64,000 bases of DNA from Cladorhizidae sp. MBARI D1340-BT2 (taxonomy: Eukaryota > Porifera > Demospongiae > Poecilosclerida > Cladorhizidae): the NCBI GenBank assembly GCA_028752905.1, contig JAQNBH010000014.1, positions 16,785,250 to 16,849,249 of the forward strand. The letters run 5' to 3'. Numbering within the stretch: position 1 is the stretch's first letter; each line of letters begins with the position of its first letter. The position numbers and the translations under genes are program-made. Below the pieces are notes generated by a model that was given only the letters and a program-made list of their open reading frames with translations, was not told the DNA's origin and did no database searches. Below are positions 15,601 to 31,214 of the stretch, piece after piece.

Positions 15601-18600
15601 ATGAAGACTAGATGCTCTCACCTTCATCAGCAATAATGAGATGAAGACTAGATGCTCTCACCTTCATCAGCAATAATGAGATGAAGGCTAGATGCTCTCA
15701 CCTTCATCAGCAATAATGAGATGAAGGCTAGATGCTCTCACCTTCATCAGCAATAATGAGATAAAGGCTAGATGCTCTCACCTTCATCAGCAATAATGAG
15801 ATGAAGACTAGATGCTCTCACCTTCATCAGCAATAATGAGATGAAGGCTAGATGCTCTCTCCTTCATCAGCAATAATGAGATGAAGGCTAGATGCTCACG
15901 CCTACATCAGCAATAATGAGATGAAGGCTAGATGCTCTCACCTTCATCAGCAATAATGAGATGAAGGCTAGAAGGTCTCACCTTCATCAGCAATAATGAG
16001 ATGAAGGCTAGATGCTCTCACTTTCATCAGTAATAATGAGATGAAGGCTAGATGCTCTCACCTTCATCAGCAATAATGAGATGAAGGCTAGATGCTCTCA
16101 CCTTCATCAGCAATAATGAGATGAAGACTAGATGCTCTCTCCTTCATCAATAATGAGATGAAGGCTAGATGCTCACGCCTTCATCAGATGAAGACTAGAT
16201 GCTCTCACCTTCATCAGCAATAATGAGATGAAGGCTAAATGCTCTCACCTTCATCAGCAATAATGAGATGAAGACTAGATGCTCTCTCCTTCATCAGCAA
16301 TAATGAGATGAAGGCTAGATGCTCACGCCTACATCAGCAATAATGAGATGAAGGCTAGATGCTCTCACCTTCATCAGCAATAATGAGATGAAGGCTAGAT
16401 GCTCTCACCTTCATCAGCAATAATGAGATGAAGGCTAGATGCTCTCACTTTCATCAGTAATAATGAGATGAAGGCTAGATGCTCTCACCTTCATCAGCAA
16501 TAATGAGATGAATGCTAGATTCTCTCACCTTCATCAGCAATAATGAGATGAAGACTAGATGCTCTCTCCTTCATCAATAATGAGATGAAGGCTAGATGCT
16601 CACGTCTTCATCAGATGAAGACTAGATGCTCTCACCTTCATCAGCAATAATGAGATGAAGACTAGATACTCTCTCCTTCAGCAATAATGAGATAAAGGCT
16701 AGATGCTCACGCCTTCATCAGCAATAATGAGATGAAGACTAGATGCTCTCACCTTCATCAGCAATAATGAGATGAAGACTAGATGCTCTCTCCTTCATCA
16801 ATAATGAGATGAAGGCTAGATGCTCACGCCTTCATCAGATGAAGACTAGATGCTCTCACCTTCATCAGCAATAATGAGATGAAGACTAGATATTCTCTCC
16901 TTCAGCAATAATGAGATAAAGGCTAGATGCTCACGCCTTCATCAGCAATAATGAGATGAAGACTAGATGCTCTCACCTTCATCAGCAATAATAAGATGAA
17001 GGCTAGATGCTCTCTCCTTCAGCAATAATGAGATAAAGGCTAGATGCTCACGCCTTCATCAGCAATAATGAGATGAAAACTAGATGCTCTCACCTTCATC
17101 AGCAATAATGAGATGAAGGCTAAATGCTCTCACCTTCATCAGCAATAATGAGATGAAGACTAGATGCTCTCTCCTTCATCAGCAATAATGAGATGAAGGC
17201 TAGATGCTCACGCCTACATCAGCAATAATGAGATGAAGGCTAGATGCTCTCACCTTCATCAGCAATAATGAGATGAAGGCTAGATGCTCTCACCTTCATC
17301 AGCAATAATGAGATGAAGGCTAGATGCTCTCACTTTCATCAGTAATAATGAGATGAAGGCTAGATGCTCTCACCTTCATCAGCAATAATGAGATGAAGGC
17401 TAGATTCTCTTACCTTCATCAGCAATAATGAGATGAAGGCTAAATGCTCTCACCTTCATCAGCAATAATGAGATGAAGGCTAGATGCTCACGTCTTCATC
17501 AGCAATAATGAGATGAAGACTAGATGCTCTCACCTTCATCAGCAATAATGAGATGAAGACTAGATGCTCTTACCTTCATCAGCAATAATGAGATAAAGGC
17601 TAGATGCTCTCACCTTCATCAGCAATAATGAGATAAAGGCTAGATGCTAACGCCGTCATCAGCAATAATGAGATGAAGACTAGATGCTCTCACCTTCATC
17701 AGCAATAATGAGATGAAGACTAGATGCTCTCACCTTCATCAGCAATAATGAGATGAAGGCTAGATGCTCACGCCTTCATCAGCAATAATGAGATGAAGAC
17801 TAGATGCTCTCACCTTCATCAGCAATAATGAGATGAAGGCTAGATGCTCTCACCTTCATCAGCAATAATGAGATGAAGGCTAGATGCTCTAACCTTCATC
17901 AGAAATAATGAGATGAAGGCTAGATGCTCTCACCTTCATCAGCAATAATGAGATGAAGGCTAGATGCTCTCACCTTCATCAGCAATAATGTGATGAAGGC
18001 TAGATGCTCTCACCTTCATCAGCAATAATGAGATGAAGGCTAGATGCTCTCACCTTCATCAGCAATAATGAGATAAAGGCTAGATGCTCTCACCTTCATC
18101 AGCAATAATGAGATGAAGACTAGATGCTCTCACCTTCATCAGCAATAATGAGATGAAGGCTAGATGCTCTCATCTTCATCAGCAATAATGAGATGAAGGC
18201 TAGATGCTCACGCCTACATCAGCAATAATGAGATGAAGGCTAGATGCTCTCACCTTCATCAGCAATAATGAGATGAAGGCTAGAAGGTCTCACCTTCATC
18301 AGCAATAATGAGATGAAGGCTAGATGCTCTCACTTTCATCAGTAATAATGAGATGAAGGCTAGATGCTCTCACCTTCATCAGCAATAATGAGATGAAGGC
18401 TAGATGCTCTCACCTTCATCAGCAATAATGAGATGAAGACTAGATGCTCTCTCCTTCATCAATAATGAGATGAAGGCTAGATGCTCACGCCTTCATCAGA
18501 TGAAGACTAGATGCTCTCACCTTCATCAGCAATAATGAGATGAAGGCTAAATGCTCTCACCTTCTTCAGCAATAATGAGATGAAGACTAGATGCTCTCTC

Positions 18601-21600
18601 CTTAATCAGCAATAATGAGATGAAGGTTAGATGCTAACGCCTACATCAGCAATAATGAGATGAAGGCTAGATGCTCTCACCTTCATCAGCAATAATGAGA
18701 TGAAGGCTAGATGCTCTCACCTTCATCAGCAATAATGAGATGAAGGCTAGATGCTCTCACTTTCATCAGTAATAATGAGATGAAGGCTAGATGCTCTCAC
18801 CTTCATCAGCAATAATGAGATAAAGGCTAGATGCTAACGCCTTCATCAGCAATAATGAGATGAAGACTAGATGCTCTCACCTTCATCAGCAATAATGAGA
18901 TGAAGACTAGATGCTCTCACCTTCATCAGCAATAATGAGATGAAGGCTAGATGCTCACGCCTTCATCAGCAATAATGAGATGAAGACTAGATGCTCTCAC
19001 CTTCATCAGCAATAATGAGATGAAGGCTAGATGCTCTCACCTTCATCAGCAATAATGAGATGAAGGCTAGATGCTCTAACCTTCATCAGAAATAATGAGA
19101 TGAAGGCTAGATGCTCTTGCCTTCATCAGCAATAATGAGATGAAGGCTAGATGCTCTCACCTTCATCAGCAATAATGAGATGAAGGCTAGATGCTCTCAC
19201 CTTCATCATCAATAATGAGATGAAGGCTAGATGCTCTCACCTTCATCAGCAATAATGAGATGAAGACTAGATGCTCTCACCTTCATCAGCAATAATGAGA
19301 TGAAGGCTAGATGCTCTCTCCTTCATCAGCAATAATGAGATGAAGGCTAGATGCTCACGCCTACATCAGCAATAATGAGATGAAGGCTAGATGCTCTCAC
19401 CTTCATCAGCAATAATGAGATGAAGGCTAGAAGGTCTCACCTTCATCAGCAATAATGAGATGAAGGCTAGATGCTCTCACTTTCATCAGTAATAATGAGA
19501 TGAAGGCTAGATGCTCTCACCTTCATCAGCAATAATGAGATGAAGGCTAGATGCTCTCACCTTCATCAGCAATAATGAGATGAAGACTAGATGCTCTCTC
19601 CTTCATCAATAATGAGATGAAGGCTAGATTCTCACGCCTTCATCAGATGAAGACTAGATGCTCTCACCTTCATCAGCAATAATGAGATGAAGACTAGATG
19701 CTCTTACCTTCATCAGCAATAATGAGATGAAGGCTAAATGCTCTCACCTTCATCAGCAATAATGAGATGAAGGCTAGATGCTCACGTCTTCATCAGCAAT
19801 AATGAGATGAAGGCTAGATGCTCTCACCTTCATCAGCAATAATGAGATGAAGGCTAGATGCTCTCACCTTCATCAGCAATAATGAGATGAAGACTAGATG
19901 CTCTCTCCTTCATCAATAATGAGATGAAGGCTAGATGCTCACGCCTTCATCAGTAATAATGAGATGAAGGCTAGATGCTCTCACCTTCATCAGCAATAAT
20001 GAGATGAAGGCTAGATGCTCTCACTTTCATCAGTAATAATGAGATGAAGGCTAGATGCTCTCACCTTCATCAGCAATAATGAGATAAAGGCTAGATGCTA
20101 ACGCCTTCATCAGCAATAATGAGATGAAGACTAGATGCTCTCACCTTCATCAGCAATAATGAGATGAAGACTAGATGCTCTCACCTTCATCAGCAATAAT
20201 GAGATGAAGGCTAGATGCTCACGCCTTCATCAGCAATAATGAGATGAAGACTAGATGCTCTCACCTTCATCAGCAATAATGAGATGAAGGCTAGATGCTC
20301 TCACCTTCATCAGCAATAATGAGATGAAGGCTAGATGCTCTAACCATCATCAGAAATAATGAGATGAAGGCTAGATGCTCTTGCCTTCATCAGCAATAAT
20401 GAGATGAAGGCAAATGCTCTCACCTTCATCAGCAATAATGAGATGAAGGCTAGATGCTCTCACCTTCATCATCAATAATGAGATGAAGGCTAGATGCTCT
20501 CACCTTCATCAGCAATAATGAGATAAAGGCTAGATGCTCTCACCTTCATCAGCAATAATGAGATGAAGACTAGATGCTCTCACCTTCATCAGCAATAATG
20601 AGATGAAGGCTAGATGCTCTCACCTTCATCAGCAATAATGAGATGAAGGCTAGATGCTCTCACCTTCATCAGCAATAATGATATGAAGGCTAGATGCTCT
20701 CACCTTCATCAGCAATAATGAGATAAAGACTAGATGCTCTCACCTTCATCAGCAATAATGAGATGAAGACTAGATGCTCTCACCTTCATCAGCAATAATG
20801 AGATGAAGGCTAGATGCTCTCTCCTTCATCAGCAATAATGAGATGAAGGCTAGATGCTCACGCCTACATCAGCAATAATGAGATGAAGGCTAGATGCTCT
20901 CACCTTCATCAGCAATAATGAGATGAAGGCTAGAAGGTCTCACCTTCATCAGCAATAATGAGATGAAGGCTAGATGCTCTCACTTTCATCAGTAATAATG
21001 AGATGAAGGCTAGATGCTCTCACCTTCATCAGCAATAATGAGATGAAGGCTAGATGCTCTCACCTTCATCAGCAATAATGAGATGAAGACTAGATGCTCT
21101 CTCCTTCATCAATAATGAGATGAAGGCTAGATGCTCACGCCTTCATCAGATGAAGACTAGATGCTCTCACCTTCATCAGCAATAATGAGATGAAGACTAG
21201 ATGCTCTTACCTTCATCAGCAATAATGAGATGAAGGCTAAATGCTCTCACCTTCATCAGCAATAATGAGATGAAGGCTAGATGCTCACGTCTTCATCAGC
21301 AATAATGAGATGAAGGCTAGATGCTCTCACCTTCATCAGATGAAGACTAGATGCTCTCACCTTCATCAGCAATAATGAGATGAAGGCTAAATGCTCTCAC
21401 CTTCATCAGCAATAATGAGATGAAGACTAGATGCTCTCACCTTCATCAGCAATAATGAGATGAAGACTAGATGCTCTTACCTTCATCAGCAATAATGAGA
21501 TAAAGGCTAGATGCTCTCACCTTCATCAGCAATAATGAGATAAAGGCTAGATGCTAACGCCTTCATCAGCAATAATGAGATGAAGACTAGATGCTCTCAC

Positions 21601-24490
21601 CTTCATCAGCAATAATGAGATGAAGACTAGATGCTCTCACCTTCATCAGCAATAATGAGATGAAGGCTAGATGCTCACGCCTTCATCAGAAATAATGAGA
21701 TGAAGACTAGATGCTCTCACCTTCATCAGCAATAATGAGATGAAGGCTAGATGCTCTCACCTTCATCAGCAATAATGAGATGAAGGCTAGATGCTCTAAC
21801 CTTCATCAGAAATAATGAGATGAAGGCTAGATGCTCTTGCCTTCATCAGCAATAATGAGATGAAGGCTAGATGCTCTCACCTTCATCAGCAATAATGAGA
21901 TGAAGGCTAGATGCTCTCACCTTCATCATCAATAATGAGATGAAGGCTAGATGCTCTCACCTTCATCAGCAATAATGAGATGAAGGCTAAATGCTCTCAC
22001 CTTCATCAGCAATAATGAGATGAAGGCTAGATGCTCTCACCTTCATCAGCAATAATGAGATGAAGACTAGATGCTCTTACCTTCATCAGCAATAATGAGA
22101 TAAAGGCTAGATGCTCTCACCTTCATCAGCAATAATGAGATAAAGGCTAGATGCTAACGCCTTCATCAGCAATAATGAGATGAAGACTAGATGCTCTCAC
22201 CTTCATCAGCAATAATGAGATGAAGACTAGATGCTCTCACCTTCATCAGCAATAATGAGATGAAGACTAGATGCTCTCACCTTCATCAGCAATAATGAGA
22301 TGAAGACTAGATGCTCTTACCTTCATCAGCAATAATGAGATAAAGGCTAGATGCTCTCACCTTCATCAGCAATAATGAGATAAAGGCTAGATGCTAACGC
22401 CTTCATCAGCAATAATGAGATGAAGACTAGATGCTCTCACCTTCATCAGCAATAATGAGATGAAGACTAGATGCTCTCACCTTCATCAGCAATAATGAGA
22501 TGAAGGCTAGATGCTCACGCCTTCATCAGCAATAATGAGATGAAGACTAGATGCTCTCACCTTCATCAGCAATAAAGAGATGAAGGCTAGATGCTCTCAC
22601 CTTCATCAGCAATAATGAGATGAAGGCTAGATGCTCTAACCTTCATCAGAAATAATGAGATGAAGGCTAGATGCTCTTGCCTTCATCAGAAATAATGAGA
22701 TGAAGGCTAGATGCTCTCACCTTCATCAGCAATAATGAGATGAAGGCTAGATGCTCTCACCTTCATCATCAATAATGAGATGAAGGCTAGATGCTCTCAC
22801 CTTCATCAGCAATAATGAGATAAAGGCTAGACCTTCATCAGCAATAATGAGATGAAGACTAGATGCTCTCACCTTCATCAGCAATAATGAGATGAAGGCT
22901 AGATGCTCTCACCTTCATCAGCAATAATGAGATGAAGGCTAGATGCTCTCACCTTCATCAGCAATAATGAGATGAAGGCTAGATGCTCTCACCTTCATCA
23001 GCAATAATGAGATGAAGGCTAGATGCTCTCACCTTCATCAGCAATAATGAGATAAAGGCTAGATGCTCTCACCTTCATCAGCAATAATGAGATGAAGACT
23101 AGATGCTCTGACCTTCATCAGCAATAATGAGATGAAGGCTAGATGCTCTCTCCTTCATCAGCAATAATGAGATGAAGGCTAGATGCTCACGCCTACATCA
23201 GCAATAATGAGATGAAGGCTAGATGCTCTCACCTTCATCAGCAATAATGAGATGAAGGCTAGAAGGTCTCACCTTCATCAGCAATAATGAGATGAAGGCT
23301 AGATGCTCTCACTTTCATCAGTAATAATGAGATGAAGGCTAGATGCTCTCACCTTCATCAGCAATAATGAGATGAAGGCTAGATGCTCTCACCTTCATCA
23401 GCAATAATGAGATGAAGGCTAAATGCTCTCACCTTCATCAGCAATAATGAGATGAAGACTAGATGCTCTCACCTTCATCAGCAATAATGAGATGAAGACT
23501 AGATGCTCTTACCTTCATCAGCAATAATGAGATAAAGGCTAGATGCTCTCACCTTCATCAGCAATAATGAGATAAAGGCTAGATGCTAACGCCTTCATCA
23601 GCAATAATGAGATGAAGACTAGATGCTCTCACCTTCATCAGCAATAATGAAATGAAGACTAGATGCTCTCACCTTAATCAGCAATTAATGAGATGAAGGC
23701 TAGATGCTCACGCCTTCATCAGCAATAATGAGATGAAGACTAGATGCTCTCACCTTCATCATCAATAATGAGATAAAGGCTAGATGCTCTCACCTTCATC
23801 AGCAATAATGAGATGAAGGCTAGATGCTCTAACCTTCATCAGAAATAATGAGATGAAGGCTAGATGCTCTTGCCTTCATCAGCAATAATGAGATTAAGGC
23901 TAGATGCTCTCACCTTCATCAGCAATAATGAGATGAAGGCTAGATGCTCACGCCTACATCAGTAATAATGAGATGAAGGCTAGATGCTCTCACCTTCATC
24001 AGCAATAATGAGATGAAGGCTAGAAGGTCTCACCTTCATCAGCAATAATGAGATGAAGGCTAGATGCTCTCACTTTCATCAGTAATAATGAGATGAAGGC
24101 TAGATGCTCTCACCTTCATCAGCAATAATGAGATGAAGGCTAGATGCTCTCACCTTCATCAGCAATAATGAGATGAAGACTAGATGCACTATCCTTCATC
24201 AATAATGAGATGAGGGCTAGATGCTCACGCCTTCATCAGATGAAGACTAGATGCTCTCACCTTCATCAGCAATAATGAGATGAAGGCTAAATGCTCCCAC
24301 CTTCATCAGCAATAATGAGATGAAGGCTAGATGCTCTCATCTTCATCAGCAATAATGAGATGAAGGCTAGATGTTCTCACCTTCATCAGCAATAATGAGA
24401 TGAAGGCTAGATGCTCTCACCTTCATCAGCAATAATGAGATGAAGACTAGATGCTCTCTCCTTCATCAATAATGAGATGAAGGCTAGATG

Positions 24491-26532
24491 CTCACGCCTT
24501 AATCAGATGAAGACTAGATGCTCTCACCTTCATCAGCAATAATGAGATGAAGGCTAAATGCTCTCACCTTCTTCAGCAATAATGAGATGAAGACTAGATG
24601 CTCTCACCTTCATCAGCAATAATGAGATGAAGGCTAGATGCTCTCACCTTCATCAGCAATAATGAGATGAAGGCTAGATGCTCTCACCTTCATCAGCAAT
24701 AATGAGATGAAGGCTAGATGCTCTCACCTTCATCAGCAATAATGAGATGAAGGCTAGATGCTCTCACCTTCATCAGCAATAATGAGATGAAGGCTCGATG
24801 CTCACGCCTTCATCAGCAATAATGAGATGAAGACTAGATGCTCTCACCTTCATCAGCAATAATGAGATGAAGGCTAGATGCTCTCACCTTCATCAGCAAT
24901 AATGAGATGAATGCTAGATGCTCTCACCTTCATCAGCAATAATGAGATGAAGGCTAGATGCTCTCACCTTCATCAGCAATAATGAGATGAAGGCTAGATG
25001 CTCTCACCTTCATCAGCAATAATGAGATGAAGGCTAGATGCTCTCTCCTTCAGCAATAATGAGATAAAGGCTAGATGCTCACGCCTTCATCAGCAATAAT
25101 GAGATGAAGACTAGATGCTCTCACCTTCATCAGCAATAATGAGATGAAGACTAGATGCTCTCTCCTTCAGCAATAATGAGATAAAGGCTAGATGCTCACG
25201 CCTTCATCAGCAATAATGAGATGAAGACTAGATGCTCTCACCTTCATCAGCAATAATGAGATGAAGGCTAGATGCTCTCACCTTCATCAGCAATAATGAG
25301 ATGAAGGCTAGATGCTCTCACCTTCATCAGCAATAATGAGATAAAGGCTAGATGCTCTCACCTTCATCAGCAATAATGAGATGAAGACTAGATGCTCTCA
25401 CCTTCATCAGCAATAATGAGATGAAGACTAGATGCTCTCACCTTCATCAGCAATAATGAGATGAAGACTAGATGCTCTCTCCTTCAGCAATAATGAGATA
25501 AAGGCTAGATGCTCACGCCTTAATCAGATGAAGACTAGATGCTCTCACCTTCATCAGCAATAATGAGATGAAGGCTAAATGCTCTCACCTTCTTCAGCAA
25601 TAATGAGATGAAGACTAGATGCTCTCACCTTCATCAGCAATAATGAGATGAAGGCTAGATGCTCTCACCTTCATCAGCAATAATGAGATGAAGGCTAGAT
25701 GCTCTCACCTTCATCAGCAATAATGAGATGAAGGCTAGATGCTCTCACCTTCATCAGCAATAATGAGATGAAGGCTAGATGCTCTCACCTTCATCAGCAA
25801 TAATGAGATGAAGGCTCGATGCTCACGCCTTCATCAGCAATAATGAGATGAAGACTAGATGCTCTCACCTTCATCAGCAATAATGAGATGAAGGCTAGAT
25901 GCTCTCACCTTCATCAGCAATAATGAGATGAATGCTAGATGCTCTCACCTTCATCAGCAATAATGAGATGAAGGCTAGATGCTCTCACCTTCATCAGCAA
26001 TAATGAGATGAAGGCTAGATGCTCTCACCTTCATCAGCAATAATGAGATGAAGGCTAGATGCTCTCTCCTTCAGCAATAATGAGATAAAGGCTAGATGCT
26101 CACGCCTTCATCAGCAATAATGAGATGAAGACTAGATGCTCTCACCTTCATCAGCAATAATGAGATGAAGACTAGATGCTCTCTCCTTCAGCAATAATGA
26201 GATAAAGGCTAGATGCTCACGCCTTCATCAGCAATAATGAGATGAAGACTAGATGCTCTCACCTTCATCAGCAATAATGAGATGAAGGCTAGATGCTCTC
26301 ACCTTCATCAGCAATAATGAGATGAAGGCTAGATGCTCTCACCTTCATCAGCAATAATGAGATAAAGGCTAGATGCTCTCACCTTCATCAGCAATAATGA
26401 GATGAAGACTAGATGCTCTCACCTTCATCAGCAATAATGAGATGAAGACTAGATGCTCTCACCTTCATCAGCAATAATGAGATGAAGACTAGATGCTCTC
26501 TCCTTCAGCAATAATGAGATAAAGGCTAGATG
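24491..26532. repeat. 1,021-bp tandem duplication in the satellite
   Basis: Rare units recur exactly 1,021 bp apart: CACGCCTTAATCAG at about 24,493/25,514, CACCTTCTTCAGC at about 24,565/25,586, GGCTCGATGC at about 24,793/25,814 and GAATGCTAGATG at about 24,910/25,931. The two copies are side by side. The right copy stops where CTTAATCAGATG is expected but CTTCATCAGC is found. Confidence 0.85.
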
Positions 26533-29500
26533 CTCACGCCTTCATCAGCAATAATTAGATGAAGACTAGATGCTCTCACCTTCATCAGCAATAATGAGAT
26601 GAAGGCTAGATGCTCTCACCTTCATCAGCAATAATGAGATGAAGGCTAGATGCTCTCACCTTCATCAGCAATAATGAGATAAAGGCTAGATGCTCTCACC
26701 TTCATCAGCAATAATGAGATGAAGACTAGATGCTCTCACCTTCATCAGCAATAATGAGATGAAGGCTAGATGCTCTCACCTTCATCAGCAATAATGAGAT
26801 GAAGGCTAGATGCTCTCACCTTCATCAGCAATAATGAGATGAAGGCTAGATGGTCTTGCCATTATCAGCAATAATGAGATGAAGGCTAGATGCTCTCACC
26901 TTCATCAGCAATAATGAGATGAAGGCTAGATGCTCTTGCCTTCATCAGCAATAATGAGATGAAGGCTAGATGCTCACGCCTTCATCAGATGAAGACTAGA
27001 TGCTCTCACCTTCATCAGCAATAATGAGATGAAGACTAGATGCTCTCTCCTTCAGAAATAATGAGATAAAGGCTAGATGCTCACAGCAATAATGAGATGA
27101 AGACTAGATGCTCTCACCTTCATCAGCAATTATAAGATGAAGGCTAGATGCTATCTCCTTTATCAGCAATAATGAGATGAAGACTAGATGCTCTCACCTT
27201 CATCAGCAATAATGAGATGAAGGCTAGATGCTCTCACCTTCATCAGCAATAATGAGATGAAGGCTAGATGCTCTCACCTTCATCAGTAATAATGAGATGA
27301 AGGCTAGATGCTCTCACCTTCATCAGCAATAATGAGATGAAGGCTAGATGCTCTTGCTTTCATCAGCAATATGAGATGGAGGCTAGATGCTCTCACCTTC
27401 ATCAGCAATAATGAGATGGAGGCTAGATGCTCTCACCTTCATCAGCAATAATGAGATGAAGGCTAGATGCTCTTGCTTTCATCAGCAATATGAGATGGAG
27501 GCTAGATGCTCTCACCTTCATCAGCAATAATGAGATGAAGGCTAGATGCTCTTGCTTTCATCAGCAATATGAGATGGAGGCTAGATGCTCTCACCTTCAT
27601 CAGCAATAATGAGATGAAGGCTAGATGCTCACGCCTTCATCAGCAATAATGAGATGAAGACTAGATGCTCTCACCTTCATCATCAATAATGAGATGAAGG
27701 CTAGATGCTCACGCCTTCATCAGCAATAATGAGATGAAGACTAGATGCTCACACCTTCATCAGCAATAATGAGATGAAGGCTAGATGCTCTCACCTTCAG
27801 CAATAATGAGATAAAGGCTAGATGCTCACGCCTTCATCAGCAATAATGAGATGAAGACTAGATGCTCTCACCTTCATCAGCAATAATGAGATGAAGGCTA
27901 GATGCTCTCACCTTCATCAGCAATAATGAGATGAAGGCTAGATGCTCTCACCTTCATCAGCAATAATGAGATGAAGGCTAGATGCTCTAACCTTCATCAG
28001 AAATAATGAGATGAAGGCTAGATGCTCTTGCCTTCATCAGCAATAATGAGATGAAGGCTAGATGCTCTCACCTTCATCAGCAATAATGAGATGAAGGCTA
28101 GATGCTCTAACCTTCATCATCAATAATGAGATGAAGGCTAGATGCTCTCACCTTCATCAGCAATAATGAGATAAAGGCTAGATGCTCTCACCTTCATCAG
28201 CAATAATGAGATGAAGACTAGATGCTCTCACCTTCATCAGCAATAATGAGATGAAGGCTAGATGCTCACGCCTTCATCAGCAATAATGAGATGAAGACTA
28301 GATGCTCTCACCTTCATCAGCAATAATGAGATGAAGGCTAGATACTCTCACCTTCATCAGCAATAATGAGATGAAGGCTAGATGCTCACCTTCATCAGCA
28401 ATAATGAGATGAAGACTAGATGCTCTCACCTTCATCAGCAATAATGAGATGAAGACTAGATGCTCTCACCTTCATCAGCAATAATGAGATGAAGGCTAGA
28501 TACTCTCACCTTCATCAGCAATAATGAGATGAAGGCTAGATGCTCACCTTCATCAGCAATAATGAGATGAAGACTAGATGCTCTCACCTTCATCAGCAAT
28601 AATGAGATGAAGACTAGATGCTCTCACCTTCATCAGCAATAATGAGATGAAGGCTAGATGCTCTCACCTTCATCAGCAATAATGAGATGTAGGCTAGATG
28701 CTCTCACCTTCACCAGCAATAATGAGATGAAGGCTAGATGCTCTTGCTTTCATCAGCAATATGAGATGGAGGCTAGATGCTCTCACCTTCATCAGCAATA
28801 ATGAGATGAAGGATAGATGCTCTCACCTTCATCAGCAATAATGAGATGGAGGCTAGATGCTCTCACCTTCATCAGCAATAATGAGATGAAGGCTAGATGC
28901 TCTCACCTTCATCAGCAATAATGAGATGGCTAGATGCTCTCACCTTCATCAGCAATGAGATGAAGGCTAGATGCTCTCTCCTTCATCAGCAATAATGAGA
29001 CGAAGGCTAGATGCTCTTGCTGTCATCAGCAATATGAGATGGAGGCTAGATGCTCTCACCTTCATCAGCAATAATGAGCCGAAGGCTAGATGCTCTTGCT
29101 GTCATCAGCAATATGAGATGGAGGTTAGATGCTCTCACCTTCATCAGCAATAATGAGATGGCTAGATGCTCTCACCTTCATCAGTAATAATGAGATGAAG
29201 GCTAGATGCTCTTGCCTTCATCAGCAAAAATGAGATGAAGACTAGATGCTCTCACCTTCATCAGCAATAATGAGATGAAGGCTAGATGCTCTTGCCATTA
29301 TCAGCAATAATGAGATGAAGGCTAGATGCTCTCACCTTCATCAGCAATAATGAGATGAAGGCTAGATGCTCACGCCTTCATCAGCAATAATGAGATGAAG
29401 ACTAGATGCTCTCACCTTCATCAGCAATAATGAGATGAAGGCTAGATGCTCTCACCTTCATCAGCAATATTGAGATGAATGCTAGATGCTCTCACCTTCA

Positions 29501-31214
29501 TCAGCAATAATGAGATGAAGGCTAGATGCTCTCACCTTGATCAGCAATAATGAGATGAAGGCTAGATGCTCTCACCTTCATCAGCAATAATGAGATGAAG
29601 GCTAGATGCTCTCTCCTTCAGCAATAATGAGATAAAGGCTAGATGCTCACGCCTTCATCAGCAATAATGAGATGAAGACTAGATGCTCTCACCTTCATCA
29701 GCAATAATGAGATGAAGGCTAGATGCTCTCACCTTCATCAGAAATAATGAGATGAAGGCTAGATGCTCTCACCTTCATCAGCAATAATGAGATGAAGGCT
29801 AGATGCTCTTGCTTTCATCAGCAATATGAGATGGAGGCTAGATGCTCTCACCTTCATCAGCAATAATGAGATGAAGGATAGATGCTCTCACCTTCATCAG
29901 CAATAATGAGATGGAGGCTAGATGCTCTCACCTTAATCAGCAATAATGAGATGAAGGCTAGATGCTCTCACCTTCATCAGCAATAATGAGATGGCTAGAT
30001 GCTCTCACCTTCATCAGCAATGAGATGAAGGCTAGATGCTCTCACCTTCATCAGCAATAATGAGACGAAGGCTAGATGCTCTTGCTGTCATCAGCAATAT
30101 GAGATGGAGGCTAGATGCTCTCACCTTCATCAGCCAATAATGAGACGAAGGCTAGATGCTCTTGCTGTCATCAGCAATATGAGATGGAGGTTAGATGCTC
30201 TCACCTTCATCAGCAATAATGAGATGGCTAGATGCTCTCACCTTCATCAGCAATAATGAGATGAAGGCTAGATGCTCTTGCCTTCATCAGCAAAAATTAG
30301 ATGAAGACTAGATGCTCTCACCTTCATCAGCAATAATGAGATGAAGGCTAGATGCTCTTGCCATTATCAGCAATAATGAGATGAAGGCTAGATGCTCTCA
30401 CCTTCATCAGCAATAATGAGATGAAGGCTAGATGCTCACGCCTTCATCAGCAATAATGAGATGAAGACTAGATGCTCTCACCTTCATCAGCAATAATGAG
30501 ATGAAGGCTAGATGCTCTCACCTTCATCAGCAATAATGAGATGAAGGCTAGATGCTCTCACCTTCATCAGCAATAATGAGATGAAGGCTAGATGCTCTCA
30601 CCTTCATCAGCAATAATGAGATGAAGGCTAGATGCTCTCATCTTCATCAGCAATAATGAGATGAAGGCTAGATGCTCTCACCTTCATCAGCAATAATGAG
30701 ATGAAGGCTAGATGCTCTCACCTTCATCAGCAATAATGAGATAAAGGCTAGATGCTCTCACCTTCATCAGCAATAATGAGATGAAGGATAGATGCTCTCA
30801 CCTTCATCAGCAATAATGAGATGGAGGCTAGATGCTCTCACCTTCATCAGCAATAATGAGATGAAGGCTAGATGCTCTCACCTTCATCAGTAATAATGAG
30901 ATGGCTAGATGCTCTCACCTTCATCAGCAATGAGATGAAGGCTAGATGCTCTCTCCTTCATCAGCAATAATGAGACGAAGGCTAGATGCTCTTGCTGTCA
31001 TCAGCAATATGAGATGGAGGCTAGATGCTCTCACCTTCATCAGCAATAATGAGACGAAGGCTAGATGCTCTTGCTGTCATCAGCAATATGAGATGGAGGT
31101 TAGATGCTCTCACCTTCATCAGCAATAATGAGATGGCTAGATGCTCTCACCTTCATCAGCAATAATGAGATGAAGGCTAGATGCTCTTGCCTTCATCAGC
31201 AAAAATGAGATGAA

